Made by a program: the position numbers and the translations under genes | Source: Pseudomonadota bacterium | Lineage (GTDB): Bacteria; Pseudomonadota; Alphaproteobacteria; Rhizobiales; Devosiaceae | Assembly: GCA_023431205.1 (NCBI GenBank) | Contig: JAEYXQ010000048.1 | Location: 1 to 8,755 of the forward strand | DNA length: 8,755 nucleotides | Reading direction: 5' to 3' | Shown here: in pieces, positions 6,027 through 8,755 of the stretch | Layout: every line of letters begins with the position of its first letter | Position numbering within the stretch: position 1 is the first letter of the stretch | Notes under the pieces: model-generated | What the model was told of the DNA's origin: nothing | The model's input: only the letters and a program-made list of their open reading frames with translations | Databases searched by the model: none

Positions 6027-7469
6027 TCAGCTCTTGATCGCCTCGGCCACTGCCTCGTGATCGGAGAATTGGTGCTTCGTGGTGCCGACGATCTGGTACT
6101 CTTCGTGGCCCTTGCCGGCAATCAGCAGCACGTCGCCCGGCTGCAGCGACTTCACTGCAGCTGCGATGGCTTCCTTGCGATCCCCGATTTCCCTGGCCCC
6201 TTTGGCCGCGGCCAGAATCTCAGCGCGAATGCTGGCAGGATTTTCGGTGCGCGGGTTGTCGTCGGTCACGATCAGATCGTCCGCCATGCGCTGGGCCACC
6301 TCGCCCATCATCGGACGCTTGCCCTTGTCGCGGTCCCCGCCGGCACCGAACACCAGCCGCAGCTTGTTCTTGGCATAGGGCCGCAGCGCCGCCAGCGCCG
6401 ATTCCAGCGCCACCGGCTTGTGCGAATAGTCGATGAAGATGGCGGCTCCGTTGTGCTCGGCCACCAGTTCCAGTCGTCCCTTGGCGCCTTTGAGTTCCGA
6501 CAGCGCGGGGAAGGCATCGGCCTTGTCGACACCGCTCGACATCGCCAGCGCTGCGGCGATCAGCGCGTTCGACACCTGGAACTCACCCGTCAGCGGCAGG
6601 TGGAAACGGGTCTTCTCGCCCACATGGCGCACTTCCACCCGCTGGCCGTAGCCTTCGGTTTCGATCGACAGGATCTCGATATAGGCGCCCTCCCGGCCCA
6701 CCGTGAGCAGCGTCGCGCCGGCACTGAGCGCTGCGAACATGAACGGCTCGTGCTCGGGGTCGTCGACATTGACGATTGCCGGCCCGGTATCCACCAGCAG
6801 GTCGGTGAACAGCCGGAGCTTGGCGTCCCGGTACTCGTCCATGTCGGCATGGTAGTCGAGATGGTCGCGGCTGAGGTTGGTGAAGGCCACCGCCTCGAAA
6901 TGGATACCGTCCAGCCGGCGCTGGTCGAGGCCGTGGCTCGAGGCTTCCAGCGCGACGTGGTTGATCCCCTGCGCCTTCAGCGCCCGCAGCGACTGGTGCA
7001 GGGTGCGCGAGTCCGGGGTCGTCAGCGCCCCATCGATATGCCGCGTGGCGGTGTCGACGCCCAGCGTACCGATGCTGGCGCCGGGAATCCCGGCATGGGT
7101 CCAGATCTGGCGCACGAACGAGGCAACCGAGGTCTTCCCGTTGGTCCCCGTCACCGCCACCGTGATTTCCGGCTGCGGCTCGTACACCCGCGATGCCGCG
7201 CGGGCATAGGCGGCGCGCACGTCCTGGACGATGATGACCGGCACCCCCGGATCACCCGGTGGGTCGATGTCGGTGACGATCGCAAGGCACCCGCGACGCA
7301 CCGCGTCCGGAATGAACTGGTTCCCGTGCACATTCGCGCCCGGCAAGGCGAAGAAGACGTCACCCGGCTCGATCCGGCGACTGTCTGAATTGAGCCCGAA
7401 AACCGCGCCCAGGCCTTTCCTGGGCCGGGCACCGGAGCCTTCAAGCAGTTGGGTTACGCTGAGTGACAC
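6027..7469 (-). CDS. murE: UDP-MurNAc-L-Ala-D-Glu--meso-diaminopimelate ligase MurE
   Basis: Cytoplasmic ATP-dependent ligase that adds the third stem-peptide residue. The 480-residue product is close to the family norm. Motifs: NSDSRRIEPGDVFFA (27-41) in the UDP-binding domain; the P-loop VTGTNGKTS (106-114); TTPDS (150-154); EASSHGL (175-181); NLSRDHLDYH (198-207), followed by YRDAKLRLF (213-221), whose Lys217 matches the carbamylated lysine of the family; GRLE (331-334); IDYSHKP (346-352); DNPRTENP (404-411), the signature of meso-DAP-specific rather than lysine-specific enzymes; and AGKGHEEYQ (451-459). The start is a GTG with an AGAAGGA ribosome binding site 8 bases upstream, and the gene begins 23 bases after ftsI. 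The stop is followed at once by an overlapping out-of-frame ATG (TGATG), which opens only a 77-codon shadow frame. Confidence 0.98.
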   Translation of the reverse strand: MSLSVTQLLEGSGARPRKGLGAVFGLNSDSRRIEPGDVFFALPGANVHGNQFIPDAVRRGCLAIVTDIDPPGDPGVPVIIVQDVRAAYARAASRVYEPQPEITVAVTGTNGKTSVASFVRQIWTHAGIPGASIGTLGVDTATRHIDGALTTPDSRTLHQSLRALKAQGINHVALEASSHGLDQRRLDGIHFEAVAFTNLSRDHLDYHADMDEYRDAKLRLFTDLLVDTGPAIVNVDDPEHEPFMFAALSAGATLLTVGREGAYIEILSIETEGYGQRVEVRHVGEKTRFHLPLTGEFQVSNALIAAALAMSSGVDKADAFPALSELKGAKGRLELVAEHNGAAIFIDYSHKPVALESALAALRPYAKNKLRLVFGAGGDRDKGKRPMMGEVAQRMADDLIVTDDNPRTENPASIRAEILAAAKGAREIGDRKEAIAAAVKSLQPGDVLLIAGKGHEEYQIVGTTKHQFSDHEAVAEAIKS

Positions 7470-7477
7470 GGCTTCAA

Positions 7478-7484
7478 TCCTTCT
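7478..7484 (-). promoter_or_regulatory. Ribosome binding site of murE
   Basis: AGAAGGA on the minus strand, 8 bases before the GTG at 7469, in the 23-base gap after ftsI. It supports the GTG as the murE start; no in-frame ATG is better placed. Confidence 0.7.
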
Positions 7485-7492
7485 GGATCGGA

Positions 7493-8755
7493 TTATCGGA
7501 GGGCAGGTGGGACAAGATTAAGGTCGGTCACTTCCGAAAAGTCCGGAGCGATCCCGAGCATGGGGGCGATGCGTTGGACGATGCGGCCGGTCACAGTGCC
7601 GGCGTTCCATCCGGCGGTGGTGCCGGATTGCGGGTTCTCCCGCTTCGGCTCGTCCACCATGATCACCATTGCATAGCGCGGATTGTCGAGCGGGAAGGCC
7701 GAGGCGAAGAAGTTGGTGACGACGCTCGATGAGTAGCGCCCGTCGACCACCTTTTCGGCCGTGCCGGTCTTGCCGCCGACACGGTAGCCCTGGGCGGCCT
7801 TGTTCATCTGCGAACCCGAACCCTCCAGCGCGTTGAGGCGCATCAGGTAGCGGATCTGCTCGCTGGTCTCGGGCTTGAGCACCCGGCGGTAATGCTGCTG
7901 CGCCTCTTCGACATCGCGCTGATAGAGCGTGGGCGGGACGTAGTTGCCGCCATTGACGAAGGAGGAATAGGCCGTGACCAGGTGCAGCGGCGACACCGAC
8001 AGGCCATGGCCGAACGAAGCCGTCGCGGCGCCCACTTCCGACAGTTCCTTGGGCACCACGGGCAAGCGCATTTCCGGCAGTTCGAACGGCACCCGCTGGT
8101 CGAAACCAAGCGTCGACAGGAAAGCCCGGAAGGCTTCCTTGCCCATCGCCTGCATGATGCGGATGGTGCCGATGTTGGAGGAGTATTTGTAAACCTCGGA
8201 CAGGCTGAGGACGCGGTGCTTGCCGTGGAAGTCGTCGATGGTGAAGCGGCCGAAGCGGATGCCGAACCGCGCATCGAACTGGTCGTTGATCTTGACCAGG
8301 CCACTGTCCAGCGCGCCGGCAATGGTCACCGTCTTGAAGGTGGAGCCCGGCTCGAAGATGCCGGCGGTGATGCGGTTGAACGTGTCCTTCACGAGGGCAG
8401 TGGCGGGCTGGTTCGGATCGAAGTCCGGCAACGAGGCCATGGCAATGATTTCGCCGGTATGGACATCCATCATCACCCCGGCTGCAGCGGCAGCCTGGTA
8501 GCGCGTCATCGCATCGGTGAGCTGCTCGTGCATGATGTGCTGCACGCGCATGTCCACCGACAGCTGCACCGGGGCCAGCGCATTGCCGCGCGCCAGGCCG
8601 AGTTCCTGCAACAGGGCGACGTTTTCGTCGTCCATGTGCTTCTCGATGCCCGAGATGCCCTGGTTGTCGACATTGGTGGAGCCAAGAATATGCGAGGCTT
8701 CGGCGAGGCCGGGGTAGAAGCGCTTGGACTCGGTGATGAAGTCGATGCCCGGAAT
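7493..8755 (-). CDS. ftsI: Septal peptidoglycan D,D-transpeptidase FtsI / PBP3 (5' end cut by window edge)
   Basis: Class B penicillin-binding protein that cross-links septal peptidoglycan in the periplasm as partner of FtsW. The window holds the last 420 residues; the membrane anchor and most of the non-catalytic N-terminal domain lie beyond 8755. The visible part opens with an FITESKRFYPG segment and SHILGSTNVDNQGISGIEK, typical of the FtsI dimerisation domain. The transpeptidase domain has all three active-site motifs: STFK (codons at 8344-8333, with the acylated serine at 8344-8342), SSN (8182-8174) and KTG (7771-7763, in GGKTGTAEK). An in-frame ATG at 8635 is internal and not a start, because homologous sequence continues upstream to the window edge. 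The gene ends in TAA, 23 bases before murE. In the standard cluster ftsL and mraW/rsmH would lie further upstream, outside this window. Confidence 0.97.
   Translation of the reverse strand: MPGIDFITESKRFYPGLAEASHILGSTNVDNQGISGIEKHMDDENVALLQELGLARGNALAPVQLSVDMRVQHIMHEQLTDAMTRYQAAAAAGVMMDVHTGEIIAMASLPDFDPNQPATALVKDTFNRITAGIFEPGSTFKTVTIAGALDSGLVKINDQFDARFGIRFGRFTIDDFHGKHRVLSLSEVYKYSSNIGTIRIMQAMGKEAFRAFLSTLGFDQRVPFELPEMRLPVVPKELSEVGAATASFGHGLSVSPLHLVTAYSSFVNGGNYVPPTLYQRDVEEAQQHYRRVLKPETSEQIRYLMRLNALEGSGSQMNKAAQGYRVGGKTGTAEKVVDGRYSSSVVTNFFASAFPLDNPRYAMVIMVDEPKRENPQSGTTAGWNAGTVTGRIVQRIAPMLGIAPDFSEVTDLNLVPPALR

Noticed and set aside
4502..6037. Plus-strand open frame of 511 codons
   Set aside because: Antisense to murF and the start of mraY; Arg/His/Gly-rich low-quality composition with no motif and no credible start context.
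5559..7388. Plus-strand open frame of 609 codons
   Set aside because: Antisense to murE and the 5' part of murF; its length follows from codon bias at high GC, and no recognisable domain was seen.
8633..8635. ATG at 8635 as an ftsI start
   Set aside because: Forty in-frame codons upstream, to the window edge, keep clear FtsI sequence (KRFYPG, TNVDNQGI), so this is an internal methionine and the gene is cut by the window, not truncated.

Overview
The window holds one continuous, single-direction stretch of the division and cell wall (dcw) cluster. Every gene is on the minus strand, so transcription runs from high to low coordinates: ftsI (5' part missing), murE, murF, mraY, ftsW, murG, murC (3' part missing). 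No gene on the plus strand is supported; the long plus-strand reading frames are antisense shadows of GC-rich coding sequence.

The GC-rich sequence, the alphaproteobacterial style of the proteins (for example an FtsW starting with an SRTDKSPLAQWWW-type segment) and the gene order suggest an alphaproteobacterium, probably of the Hyphomicrobiales (Rhizobiales), perhaps close to Devosia. This is an inference from familiarity with the families, not from a search. MurE carries the DNPRTENP motif expected of a meso-diaminopimelate-adding enzyme, so the wall is the usual Gram-negative DAP type.

Layout from right to left: 8755-7493 encodes the C-terminal 420 residues of the septal transpeptidase FtsI (PBP3), with all three catalytic motifs; 7469-6027 is murE with a GTG start; 5977-4580 is murF; 4548-3463 is mraY; 3462-3373 is the longest gap, about 90 bases, and holds a 16-bp imperfect hairpin; 3372-2206 is ftsW; 2209-1091 is murG; 1094-1 is the first 364 codons of murC. 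The ftsW/murG and murG/murC junctions are 4-base ATGA overlaps, and the other gaps are 23-90 bases, as in one co-transcribed operon.

The genes work as one pathway. MurC, MurE and MurF add L-Ala, meso-DAP and D-Ala-D-Ala to UDP-MurNAc in the cytoplasm. MraY transfers the phospho-MurNAc-pentapeptide to undecaprenyl phosphate, MurG adds GlcNAc to make lipid II, and FtsW with FtsI polymerises and cross-links lipid II at the septum. The D-Glu ligase gene murD, which normally lies between mraY and ftsW in alphaproteobacterial clusters, is absent from that place. In its position is only a short gap with a strong hairpin. This is the one real departure from an ordinary dcw cluster here; no new defence system, mobile element, CRISPR array or RNA gene was found.
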